A stretch of DNA of 8,020 bases, from NCBI GenBank assembly GCA_964534315.1, contig CAZHOV010000216.1, forward strand, positions 1 to 8,020. The letters are read 5' to 3'. The notes beneath the pieces were generated by a model that was given only the letters and a program-made list of their open reading frames with translations, searched no databases and was not told the origin of the DNA. Below, piece after piece: positions 1-6,159 of the stretch (positions within the stretch are counted from its first letter, which is position 1; each line of letters opens with the position of its first letter). This DNA comes from CAZHOV01 sp964534315 (GTDB taxonomy: Bacteria; Bacteroidota; Bacteroidia; Chitinophagales; Saprospiraceae). A program made the translations under genes and the position numbers.

Positions 1-20
1 TATGTTTTATTTCACTTTTT

Positions 21-47
21 AAAAAAAACTACGTTTTCCGTAGTTTT
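21..47 (-). terminator. Intrinsic terminator, minus strand
   Basis: A 9-bp stem AAAACTACG (25-33) pairs with CGTAGTTTT (39-47) around a 5-nt loop. Read on the minus strand, the stem is followed by an uninterrupted T run (complement of A21-A28), the classic intrinsic terminator form. No coding region ends just upstream of it on this strand: the nearest minus-strand stop is at 506, and that gene already has a terminator at 284-317. This hairpin therefore probably ends a separate short transcript, or is an attenuator for a gene left of the window. Confidence 0.6.
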
Positions 48-130
48 CAATATACTAATAAAAATATCACCAAAAGGAAAAATCTGCGAAGATCTGGTTA
101 ACCTATCAGATCCGTGTTCCACATAGGAAC
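21..130 (-). ncRNA. Candidate small RNA or leader ending in a terminator
   Basis: Reading the minus strand from about 130, there is a hairpin GTTCC/GGAAC (arms 126-130 and 116-120, 5-nt loop), then GATCTG/CAGATC (arms 107-112 and 91-96, 10-nt loop), then a U-rich single-stranded stretch, then the terminator at 21-47. A weak -10-like TATATTTTTCG lies just upstream (complement of 135-145), and no convincing -33 box was found. The order of two hairpins, a U-rich linker and a terminator suits an sRNA or an attenuated 5' leader for a gene beyond the left edge. It matches no RNA family I recognise (not tmRNA, RNase P RNA, SRP RNA or tRNA). Low confidence. Confidence 0.25.
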
Positions 131-170
131 CGAACGAAAAATATAGAAATTATAAATAAATTTTTATTAA

Positions 171-262
171 GTCGCAAGATCGTTCGATCGTTATGTTATT
201 GGAGAGTTCAGTACTACGGCTCTAAGCCGTCTCCTAACTGTCCAGTCTAATGTTTCTGCGAC
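171..262 (+). other. Possible branched RNA structure
   Basis: A closing helix GTCGCA (171-176) / TGCGAC (257-262) encloses a GATC/GATC hairpin (178-181, 186-189) and a longer arm. That arm pairs 198-208 with 236-246 (one G-G mismatch, one G-U pair) and is capped by ACGGC/GCCGT (216-220, 226-230). The wobble pair works only on the plus strand (the other strand gives a C-A mismatch), which weakly favours plus. No plus-strand gene follows, and there is no promoter I trust. This may be chance folding of an AT-rich spacer. Confidence 0.2.
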
Positions 263-283
263 AATAATCAGACCTACCCCACC

Positions 284-317
284 AAAAAAGCCGGTCGGTC
301 TCTCGACCAACCGGCTT
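284..317 (-). terminator. Intrinsic terminator of the large secreted-protein gene
   Basis: A 13-bp GC-rich stem (288-300 with 305-317) encloses a 4-nt loop that reads GAGA on the minus strand, a GNRA tetraloop closed by C-G. The only imperfection (296/309) is a G-U pair on the minus strand but a C-A mismatch on the plus strand. Six T residues follow on the minus strand (complement of 284-289). Both points assign it to minus-strand transcription. It lies about 190 bases past the stop of the 1218-residue gene, so that mRNA would carry a long, AT-rich 3' untranslated region. Confidence 0.85.
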
Positions 318-505
318 CTCTTACTTAATCTAGTCTAGCCTAATTCAGTGGTAAACTACAAAGAATTATTCAATATATTCAATGTTTTTCTAATAAAATC
401 AAAGATTTATTAAATAGTGTATTTTATTAATCCTTAAACAGCTACTGAGCAGCAAGTTATAAAACGACCTAAAACTTCTATGTTTGAAATTAATTTTTCA
501 GCAAC
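318..505. other. AT-rich spacer, no gene seen
   Basis: This stretch between the terminator at 284-317 and the stop codon at 506 is strongly AT-rich, with no ORF of useful length and no clear promoter. It would be the 3' untranslated region of the minus-strand gene. One imperfect 13-nt hairpin (GCTAC-TGA-GCAGC, 441-453) is present but is too weak to interpret. Confidence 0.5.
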
Positions 506-3500
506 CTATTGCTTGACGAATTTTCCGGTAATCGACTCTTTTTCTCCATTTATTCTGACAAGGTAAATCCCCGTATTCAAATGGCTCACATCGACATTGA
601 AAAACTGCCGACTTGCAACTACCGGCATCTTATAGATCAGCCTCCCGGCTTCATCAAGCAATTCCAATGTTCTGTAACCTGTTTGGGCAGTCCGGATATT
701 TAGTTGTTTATCAACGGGATTAGGAGCAATAACTAATCCATTTTCCACTTCTTCATTATCATCCTGGTCTACAACTCCTCCCTCCGAATTACCTCTGATC
801 CCTGCTACCACACAAACTTTGATCTCGTTGATCTTACTGGCAGAATTTGCCTTGTGCACTTTCAAATAACGAGTGTAGGCTTTTAGTCCTTCAAAGGTGA
901 CCCATTCATTCCAGGCAGTGGTATGATAGTTAAATAAGGGAGCTTCCCAGGCCCCAGGCTCTCCGGGCATCACCTGGATCTCTCCCTGACCAGAGCCATC
1001 ATGCATGGAAAAGCCATAAACCTCATAGGAATCACCTAAATCAATGACCACCGCCGCAGAACCCCAGGGCTCTTGCCAGGTGGTACTGACCGCATTGCCG
1101 GAATCGCAAATATCATTACCGGCTTGCATCTGTTCGTCTACGAGATTCTCCGGACCATTCCCCCAAACCGTTGCCGGGGTCTCCAAACTGATCATATCGG
1201 GAGTAAGTTCCAACATCGAACAAACACATCCACCGCAATCTGGTGCTCCTCCGGTAAAGGTTGTAGCTTCATAGCTCTCCGGATCAGAAGGGATCAAATC
1301 GCCGGCATGACTGACATATTGTATGGTAAATTCGTAGGTATGACCGGCCAATAAATTGTCCATTGTTATAACTTCCTCCAATGTATTGGTTATTTGTCCG
1401 TCAAAAACAAATTTGTAAGAAACGGGCGTCACTCCTGGCGGAGGTGTCCAGCTGATCGTAGCGGAAGTACAACTGGCATCCGTAATTTCAGCAACCGCCG
1501 GTTCAAAAACTACAGGATCATCATTGCCCCCGTCATCATCAGGCGGTATATTGGAAGGCGATCCGCAAAAGACGACCTCGTTGATCTTGGACTGCGCATG
1601 TGGCTTAGTGATCCGTACTTTTTCAATGGGTACATCTATTTGAAAATCATAAAAGGATTTCCATTTTGCATAATCTAAAGGTTCGTATTCTACAATCGCT
1701 ATCCAATCACCGCTTGCGGGATCCAGATATTCTACCGTGAATGGAAATCCGGACGCTCCTCCGTTTCCATCAAATAAATGAATACCTTCGAGATAATAGG
1801 GTTGATTGAATTCAATCCGCGCGGAGATACTATTCTCCGGCGTTCCGCCTACCCACAATTCGCCCCATTCAGACCATGGCTGACCGCCGTCGCTACAAAC
1901 GGGCACTGTGTGCTGTTCGTCAAATAACCGGATCGGATCTATTGCTTGTTGGAAAATGGCCAGCTCATTGATTACCTCAAAGGAATCTACCGGTATTACA
2001 CAAGAATTATTGGAACTGCTGCCATTGATAATACAAGGATCAGAAAAATTACCATTCTGGTCACCTGCCGTCACGATAAAGCTATATTGCTCATTGGCAG
2101 AGAGATTCGGAACCGTATACGTTTGCAATTCACCACTAGCCAAACTGGCTATATGTTCTCCGACAAGGATCAGATTATCTATGTCATCTAAAGTCTGTGG
2201 CTGACCAGTGATCGGAGCAGAACGGTAAACATTAAACTCACTAACGCCTTGAGGAACTTTCCACTGGAGGTCTAGGCTACTACAATTTTCATTGAATACT
2301 GTAAGATCGCTTACACAAGAAGGCGGCATAGTTGCTTCTTCACCGATCACGATAAAGACCGGACGCTCGCTAATATCCACAAATACTTCTCCTTGAGGGG
2401 TAACAGCCAGGGGCACCTCTACCCCGTTTTTATCTTTATTCTGCATCTTAACCAACTTGGCTGGGGTGTCATCAGTGATGCCCAATTCTATGGTATAATT
2501 TTCAATTACTCTATTCTCTGCAGTCGGGCTCCAGACAGCCAATACCTTTCGGTCCTGATCATCTACATCATCAAACTGATAAATTCTGATATTGTCCTCT
2601 GCTGAATTGGTATCATCTCCCGGATCATTCGGATCATTTTGATCAGGACAACTTCGATCTTCGGCATAGATGGTATTGCCCAAAATATTTTTTAACGTAT
2701 AGACGTAGTAGTACGATCTCTTGGGTTGATAATCGTGCCCTTTATCCATCAATAGCCCACAACTTTTATAAAGATAGGGGAGTGGTCCGGTCATCAGTTG
2801 GCCATTTGAATAGATCAAATCAGATTCGGTATCTCTAATCTCGAAAGCCATGGCCCGGTGATAGCCTGCTGCGGCGATTTCGAGGTAGCTGCGCACCAAC
2901 CACTGCCCCTGCACTTCGTACCGGTCGGCACTTTGCCCGTTGGCATGGATTTCAGGCACGCGCTGAGGAGAATACGGGTTGGTATCATAGCCAAACTCCG
3001 ACAACCAAAATTCTACAGATTGCGGGAAGTTAGGGTGATCTTGGTAAATTTGTGTTTTTAAGGCCTCCAGCTTTTGGCGTAGCCGATCTTCTTCGGGACT
3101 AATCCCGACATCCCCCAAAGCGAGCTGACTTAAATCGCAGTTCAACTCATCAGGATAGTCATTGCTATAATGGTGTACATTAATAACATCTATGGGATAG
3201 ACCGGATAGTCGGGATTGGTTCGGTTTTCTTCCCACCAGGTAAGCATGCTATCGATGTAGCAGTATTTTACTCCTGCCAATCCGCCCATAACAAATTTGA
3301 TTGATGGATCAGCATTCTTAACACCTACTGTAAAGATTGCATTGGTGCCCGGAACGGTATCCCGGATGGTGCCCATATGCCCGTCATAGTCGGCACTCAG
3401 CATGGCGGCAAATTCTTGCGGCCGGAAATAAGTGTGAGGATAGCCGGCATTGATGAACCAGTTTTTATCCGGTTCATTCCAGCTTTCGATAAAATCGATA

Positions 3501-4162
3501 TAGCCCTTACCTGTGTAGGGCGTATTGGCAAATTCTACCGGATGAAGTCTCGGCTTGATCAGCTGATTTTCTTCATAATCAGAAAAAGACGTGTTCCCAT
3601 AGCGCGCAGCATAGTGATACATCCAGACAGCATGCTCGCGATAGGAAAAGGGGTCAAGCGGATCTTCCATCGGATTGCCTCCATAGGTATAGGCAATCGG
3701 CTTTTGATCCAGGATGATATTGTATTTGGTATTGTATAAATTAGGCGAAATGATCTTTAACGGATCGATAGCATAGGAAGCAGCCCACATTAGGTCGGGG
3801 CAAAGCAATAGGTTTTGCTCTTCTGAAATTTCGTGGTAAAAATCATCAAAGTGAGTAGTGGTTTGGTAGTGGTAGCTGGAGTTCCATCTAAATGCATTAT
3901 TTGGATGAATGGAATTGGACCCTTTGTGCCAAAGGCCTTCATCCAGCACCCATTCGTGGTATTCCCGCGCAAATCCGACGCAGTCCATTCGATGGACCGG
4001 ATCTTGACGCCGCATATTAATACCAATAAAGTCTACCATTTTAACGGTAGTATTACTCTGACCAAAAGAAATAAATGGGGTTGTAAAAAAAATACAAAGG
4101 ATCAATGGAATAACCATACCATCACGTCCACCCCCTAATAGAATTGTGTTAAAAGGGCTCAT
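506..4162 (-). CDS. Secreted clan GH-A-like glycosidase with Fn3/discoidin-like repeats and T9SS tail
   Basis: This 1218-residue exported protein is probably a polysaccharide-active enzyme. Seen: a signal peptide (hydrophobic 17-33, cleavage predicted after G34 before Q35), then a TIM-barrel-like region (about 40-500) with SWNEP at 227-231, NVHHY at 328-332 and LSEFGYDT at 387-394. By analogy with clan GH-A (GH5, GH39 and relatives), E230 would be the acid/base and E389 the nucleophile. A beta domain (about 524-608) follows, then Fn3 (614-713), a discoidin-like module (725-866), Fn3 (886-970) and a second discoidin-like module (985-1117). The end (1143-1218) is a typical type A T9SS sorting domain (APNPV, GIYLVRI, KFVKQ). 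The ATG at 4162 is preferred over Met16 because only the longer form gives the signal peptide a basic residue (R13). GH family and substrate cannot be named. Own -7 box upstream, own terminator downstream. Confidence 0.85.
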   Translation of the reverse strand: MSPFNTILLGGGRDGMVIPLILCIFFTTPFISFGQSNTTVKMVDFIGINMRRQDPVHRMDCVGFAREYHEWVLDEGLWHKGSNSIHPNNAFRWNSSYHYQTTTHFDDFYHEISEEQNLLLCPDLMWAASYAIDPLKIISPNLYNTKYNIILDQKPIAYTYGGNPMEDPLDPFSYREHAVWMYHYAARYGNTSFSDYEENQLIKPRLHPVEFANTPYTGKGYIDFIESWNEPDKNWFINAGYPHTYFRPQEFAAMLSADYDGHMGTIRDTVPGTNAIFTVGVKNADPSIKFVMGGLAGVKYCYIDSMLTWWEENRTNPDYPVYPIDVINVHHYSNDYPDELNCDLSQLALGDVGISPEEDRLRQKLEALKTQIYQDHPNFPQSVEFWLSEFGYDTNPYSPQRVPEIHANGQSADRYEVQGQWLVRSYLEIAAAGYHRAMAFEIRDTESDLIYSNGQLMTGPLPYLYKSCGLLMDKGHDYQPKRSYYYVYTLKNILGNTIYAEDRSCPDQNDPNDPGDDTNSAEDNIRIYQFDDVDDQDRKVLAVWSPTAENRVIENYTIELGITDDTPAKLVKMQNKDKNGVEVPLAVTPQGEVFVDISERPVFIVIGEEATMPPSCVSDLTVFNENCSSLDLQWKVPQGVSEFNVYRSAPITGQPQTLDDIDNLILVGEHIASLASGELQTYTVPNLSANEQYSFIVTAGDQNGNFSDPCIINGSSSNNSCVIPVDSFEVINELAIFQQAIDPIRLFDEQHTVPVCSDGGQPWSEWGELWVGGTPENSISARIEFNQPYYLEGIHLFDGNGGASGFPFTVEYLDPASGDWIAIVEYEPLDYAKWKSFYDFQIDVPIEKVRITKPHAQSKINEVVFCGSPSNIPPDDDGGNDDPVVFEPAVAEITDASCTSATISWTPPPGVTPVSYKFVFDGQITNTLEEVITMDNLLAGHTYEFTIQYVSHAGDLIPSDPESYEATTFTGGAPDCGGCVCSMLELTPDMISLETPATVWGNGPENLVDEQMQAGNDICDSGNAVSTTWQEPWGSAAVVIDLGDSYEVYGFSMHDGSGQGEIQVMPGEPGAWEAPLFNYHTTAWNEWVTFEGLKAYTRYLKVHKANSASKINEIKVCVVAGIRGNSEGGVVDQDDNEEVENGLVIAPNPVDKQLNIRTAQTGYRTLELLDEAGRLIYKMPVVASRQFFNVDVSHLNTGIYLVRINGEKESITGKFVKQ

Positions 4163-4250
4163 AGTCTATAGTTTAGTGTTCTGTTTACTTAATTTTTTGT
4201 CTGTAATAGTTTTTGGGCGGAATCGTTAGTGATCAAGCAGATGGCATGTA

Positions 4251-4258
4251 CAAAGATA
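4251..4258 (-). promoter_or_regulatory. Bacteroidota-type -7 promoter element
   Basis: The minus strand reads TATCTTTG, an exact match to the TAnnTTTG -7 box of the Bacteroidota primary sigma factor. Transcription would start near 4244, giving a 5' untranslated leader of about 80 bases before the ATG at 4162. It lies between the upstream terminator (4342-4376) and the large gene, where a promoter is needed. The -33 TTG element is not clear: only TATG is found at roughly the right distance. Confidence 0.5.
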
Positions 4259-4341
4259 ATAAAAAACTGTAAACACATAGTTATTTTATGTCATATTTAT
4301 TAGTTTTTATGGGGATTAAGGGGTCCAAAAAGCAATGTTAT

Positions 4342-4376
4342 AAAAAAATCCAGACTTCATTTTCAGAAGTCTGGAT
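4342..4376 (-). terminator. Intrinsic terminator after the lipoprotein gene
   Basis: A perfect 11-bp stem ATCCAGACTTC (4348-4358) / GAAGTCTGGAT (4366-4376) with a 7-nt loop is followed on the minus strand by six T residues (complement of 4342-4347). It lies 44 bases past the lipoprotein stop codon and upstream of the -7 box of the large gene. The two-gene operon and the 1218-residue gene are therefore probably separate transcription units. Confidence 0.85.
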
Positions 4377-4420
4377 CGAAATACGCCTGCCATGGACCAA
4401 ATAGAAAACTATATGTTAAC

Positions 4421-5029
4421 TTATTTTACTTCGGCTTTTATGTTGTTAAGTACCCTTTTCTTTTTAGGAGCCTCTATCGTCAATTCATGGTAATTGGTGT
4501 TATCTTTCGGAAGGACAGTTTTTTTGGTCAATATCTTTCGATGAGGTTTTGCGGATTCGAAAAAGATATTCTTCGTGGAATGAACATCTACATCCGGGAT
4601 GTTTAATTTCGCAATACTCACTTGGTTAGTAGTTAGATCAGTGACAACTGCTTTGTAGTTTCCGCCTCCAACACAATCCAACATTGCATCATTTTGAGGA
4701 AGTTTCTGTTCATCTCGAATCCATTGAACCTTAAACCTTTTATCATCAAACAAAAACATATTATGTTCATGAGGATTAAAGACTAAAAGTGATTGATTAT
4801 CTTTCGTACAGTGATACACTTGGATTTTGGTAATAAAGGTTGGAATAGGTCGGAATCTGACATCGGTTGGCAGGTATTCCGATTCATTCTGCTCGGGTTC
4901 TATAACAGTAGCTGTTTCTTCAAAAAGAGCTTCCTGAAGTTCTTTTTGCTCTTGGTTTTCATCGGTACAACTGGTTGAGAAAAAACCTGCGGTTAGTACT
5001 AGTGCAAAAAGGATGATTGAATTTTTCAT
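4421..5029 (-). CDS. Hypothetical lipoprotein with Ig-like segment
   Basis: A 202-residue protein of unknown function. The N-terminus is a lipoprotein signal: MKN, hydrophobic residues 4-17, lipobox STSC with acylated C21. The mature end continues TDENQEQKE. Acidic residues just after the cysteine resemble surface-export signals described for Bacteroidota lipoproteins, so display on the outer membrane is possible (inference). A charged, Glu-rich linker runs to about residue 52. Residues around 75-145 look like an Ig/PKD-type beta-sandwich (strands near VQWIRDE and GGNYKAVVTD, two cysteines that could form a disulfide). The tail is basic (KKKR near the end). It starts 46 bases after the 160-residue secreted protein on the same strand with no terminator between, so co-transcription is likely. 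I recognise no specific family. Confidence 0.75.
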   Translation of the reverse strand: MKNSIILFALVLTAGFFSTSCTDENQEQKELQEALFEETATVIEPEQNESEYLPTDVRFRPIPTFITKIQVYHCTKDNQSLLVFNPHEHNMFLFDDKRFKVQWIRDEQKLPQNDAMLDCVGGGNYKAVVTDLTTNQVSIAKLNIPDVDVHSTKNIFFESAKPHRKILTKKTVLPKDNTNYHELTIEAPKKKRVLNNIKAEVK

Positions 5030-5075
5030 AAGACAAATTGGTTTTAAATATTAGGTTAAATATGAAATTATTGAT

Positions 5076-5558
5076 TTACCTCTGTACGTATTGCTCGCCT
5101 ATCAAATATTGCTCGTCTAACAAAGCAATCCCTTGGTTATCAAAGCCTTCATGATTATCAAGTACTGGGTCTAAACCGGTATCTCTGATAATTAGCTTTC
5201 CTTTGTTGATCAACTCGCCGGTCAATTCGATGCCATAATTATAGGTAGTGAACCCGTCTATTTTCAACTTACCGCCTTCACTTATTTCCAACTTAGCATT
5301 TCCAAGGATCTTAAGGTGGCTGATGGCTATCGTGTTTCCCTTAATCACAGGATAGCATCCGGTAGTAGAGTCCACATCTTCGATAACGACCATGTCGTTG
5401 GTCCAATCTGGTACTTTATTCAAGCTCCAGTTTTTGGGGTTATTCCAATCGTGCTTTCCATCGATTGCCCCACCTTTCCAGTAATTGACTTGTTGAGCGT
5501 TTAATTGCGTAAAAAAGAAAAAAGAAACTAGGAAAAAAACAGCTTTTAAAATTTTCAT
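5076..5558 (-). CDS. Small secreted beta-solenoid-like protein
   Basis: A 160-residue exported protein of unknown function. The ATG at 5558 is chosen: the frame extends 8 codons further only to a TTG, whereas the ATG directly begins a good signal peptide (MKILK, then a Phe-rich core, cleavage LNA before Q22). The mature protein opens with YWKGG, DWNNPKNWSL and KVPDWTND, a pattern I associate with the start of beta-helical adhesin or filament-type modules in Bacteroidota secreted proteins. It continues with short repeating strands (AKLEISEGGKLKIDG, GELINKGKLIIRD, DNQGIALLDEQ) that read like solenoid rungs. Such modules usually sit in much larger proteins. Here there are only a few rungs and no T9SS tail or anchor, so it may be a stand-alone cap, a partner of the lipoprotein next door, or a remnant. 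No confident promoter was found upstream. Confidence 0.7.
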   Translation of the reverse strand: MKILKAVFFLVSFFFFTQLNAQQVNYWKGGAIDGKHDWNNPKNWSLNKVPDWTNDMVVIEDVDSTTGCYPVIKGNTIAISHLKILGNAKLEISEGGKLKIDGFTTYNYGIELTGELINKGKLIIRDTGLDPVLDNHEGFDNQGIALLDEQYLIGEQYVQR

Positions 5559-5721
5559 GATTTTCGGTTTTAATGTTTTCAAATACGCCCATTTAATTTA
5601 TACCCCTACGAAAAGGTTACCTTACTAAAAATTATTTTTTTGATATTAAAGCATTTTTTTTCAACTTCGCAGTGTTTGCAAAGGAATGATAAGGGTTTTA
5701 GAGTAATGAGTTTTCTGAATG

Positions 5722-5740
5722 GATACTCCGGAAGAGCTTA
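5722..5740 (+). repeat. Copy 1 of a 19-bp CTCCGGA repeat
   Basis: GATACTCCGGAAGAGCTTA matches GATGCTCCGGAGGAGCTTA at 6049-6067 at 17 of 19 positions. This copy is degenerate: the two A residues break pairs that are intact in the second copy. It lies in the divergent intergenic region. Confidence 0.5.
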
Positions 5741-5752
5741 ATGTCTTTTTAT

Positions 5753-5769
5753 GAAGCTTCTAATGCTTC
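5753..5769. repeat. Short hairpin GAAGC/GCTTC
   Basis: GAAGC (5753-5757) and GCTTC (5765-5769) are inverted around a 7-nt spacer and followed on the plus strand by a T-rich stretch. The stem is only 5 bp. It could be a weak terminator-like element or part of the palindrome cluster that runs to about 6067. Confidence 0.3.
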
Positions 5770-5786
5770 CTTGTTTTTAATATCGA

Positions 5787-5799
5787 GGTGCGCTGCACC
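5787..5799. repeat. REP-like palindrome GGTGC-GCT-GCACC
   Basis: A perfect 5-bp inverted repeat with a 3-nt loop. A near-identical palindrome recurs 51 bases on (5838-5850), differing only in the loop (GCT or CCT). Repetition of the same arms in non-coding DNA suggests a mobile or amplified intergenic palindrome rather than chance. Confidence 0.5.
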
Positions 5800-5834
5800 A
5801 TTCGTGATGGGTCATTTTCCTAGGCTATTAAGGT

Positions 5835-5853
5835 TTTGGTGCCCTGCACCAAA
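5835..5853. repeat. REP-like palindrome TTTGGTGC-CCT-GCACCAAA
   Basis: A perfect 8-bp stem with a 3-nt loop. The inner 5 bp are the same as in the palindrome at 5787-5799. It has no T tract on either side, so it does not look like a terminator. Confidence 0.55.
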
Positions 5854-5901
5854 TCTTTGAATGTTACGGAGTTTACTCGCCTATGCCCAAACCCCACAAT
5901 G

Positions 5902-5918
5902 CTCTTGGCAACCAAGAG
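5902..5918. repeat. Palindrome CTCTTGG-CAA-CCAAGAG
   Basis: A perfect 7-bp stem with a 3-nt loop. The arms differ from the GGTGC palindromes, but the geometry (perfect stem, 3-nt loop) is the same. It lies about 250 bases upstream of the sigma gene. Confidence 0.5.
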
Positions 5919-6009
5919 GTCTATTTGTTTCTTTTTTCCCTAGGCTTTTTTTCAGAGGAGTGGGTAAAAAAATGGCTATGTTGGTTTGATACCCTATTTG
6001 CTCCAGGGG

Positions 6010-6023
6010 ACCAATATATTGGT
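6010..6023. promoter_or_regulatory. Candidate operator: ACCAATATATTGGT palindrome
   Basis: A perfect, spacer-free 14-bp palindrome, the usual form of a dimeric repressor or activator site rather than an RNA hairpin. A shorter relative, CCAATTGG, lies at 6039-6046, with centres 26 bases apart. Both are 110-150 bases upstream of the sigma-factor start and on the far side from the minus-strand operon. That they bind a regulator is inference. Confidence 0.35.
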
Positions 6024-6048
6024 AGTGTTTATCCAGCCCCAATTGGTA

Positions 6049-6067
6049 GATGCTCCGGAGGAGCTTA
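6049..6067 (+). repeat. Copy 2 of the 19-bp CTCCGGA repeat, with intact hairpin
   Basis: This is the partner of 5722-5740. It contains the perfect 13-nt hairpin GCTCC-GGA-GGAGC (6052-6064), with the same 5-bp stem and 3-nt loop as the GGTGC palindrome at 5787. A T-rich TATTTTTTG follows at 6069-6077. That is one base too long for a TAnnTTTG -7 box, but it may still be the sigma-gene promoter region. Confidence 0.5.
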
Positions 6068-6159
6068 CTATTTTTTGAAGCAAAGCCAGGTAGATTCATG
6101 CAGCGGTTATGAAAAATATTCAATAACTTAGGCCATCATTTCAATAAGCACTACAGTAT

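Noticed and set aside
178..190. GATCGTTCGATCG as a tRNA T-arm
   Set aside because: There is no acceptor stem, anticodon arm or correctly spaced D-arm around it on either strand.
441..453. GCTAC-TGA-GCAGC as another H1 copy
   Set aside because: The stem has a mismatch and the conserved GAAA flank is missing. A single short imperfect hairpin is expected by chance.
1044..1678. Several plus-strand ORFs of 76-94 codons
   Set aside because: All are antisense to the discoidin-like and Fn3 modules of the large gene, and their compositions are unlike real proteins (Arg/Ser/Cys-rich).
3377..3739. A 120-codon plus-strand ORF inside the large minus-strand gene
   Set aside because: It lies wholly antisense to a well-supported catalytic domain. 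Its translation has no recognisable domain, signal peptide or start context. It is a shadow of the coding frame.
5559..5582. A TTG start giving a 168-residue form of the small secreted protein
   Set aside because: The in-frame ATG at 5558 starts a textbook signal peptide. The extra 8 residues only lengthen the basic n-region and need a rare start codon.
5881..6131. Overlapping ORFs on both strands (80 and 82 codons) upstream of the sigma gene
   Set aside because: They share the same bases on opposite strands, contain the palindromes of the intergenic cluster, and show no protein-like pattern or start signal. Open frames by chance are more likely.
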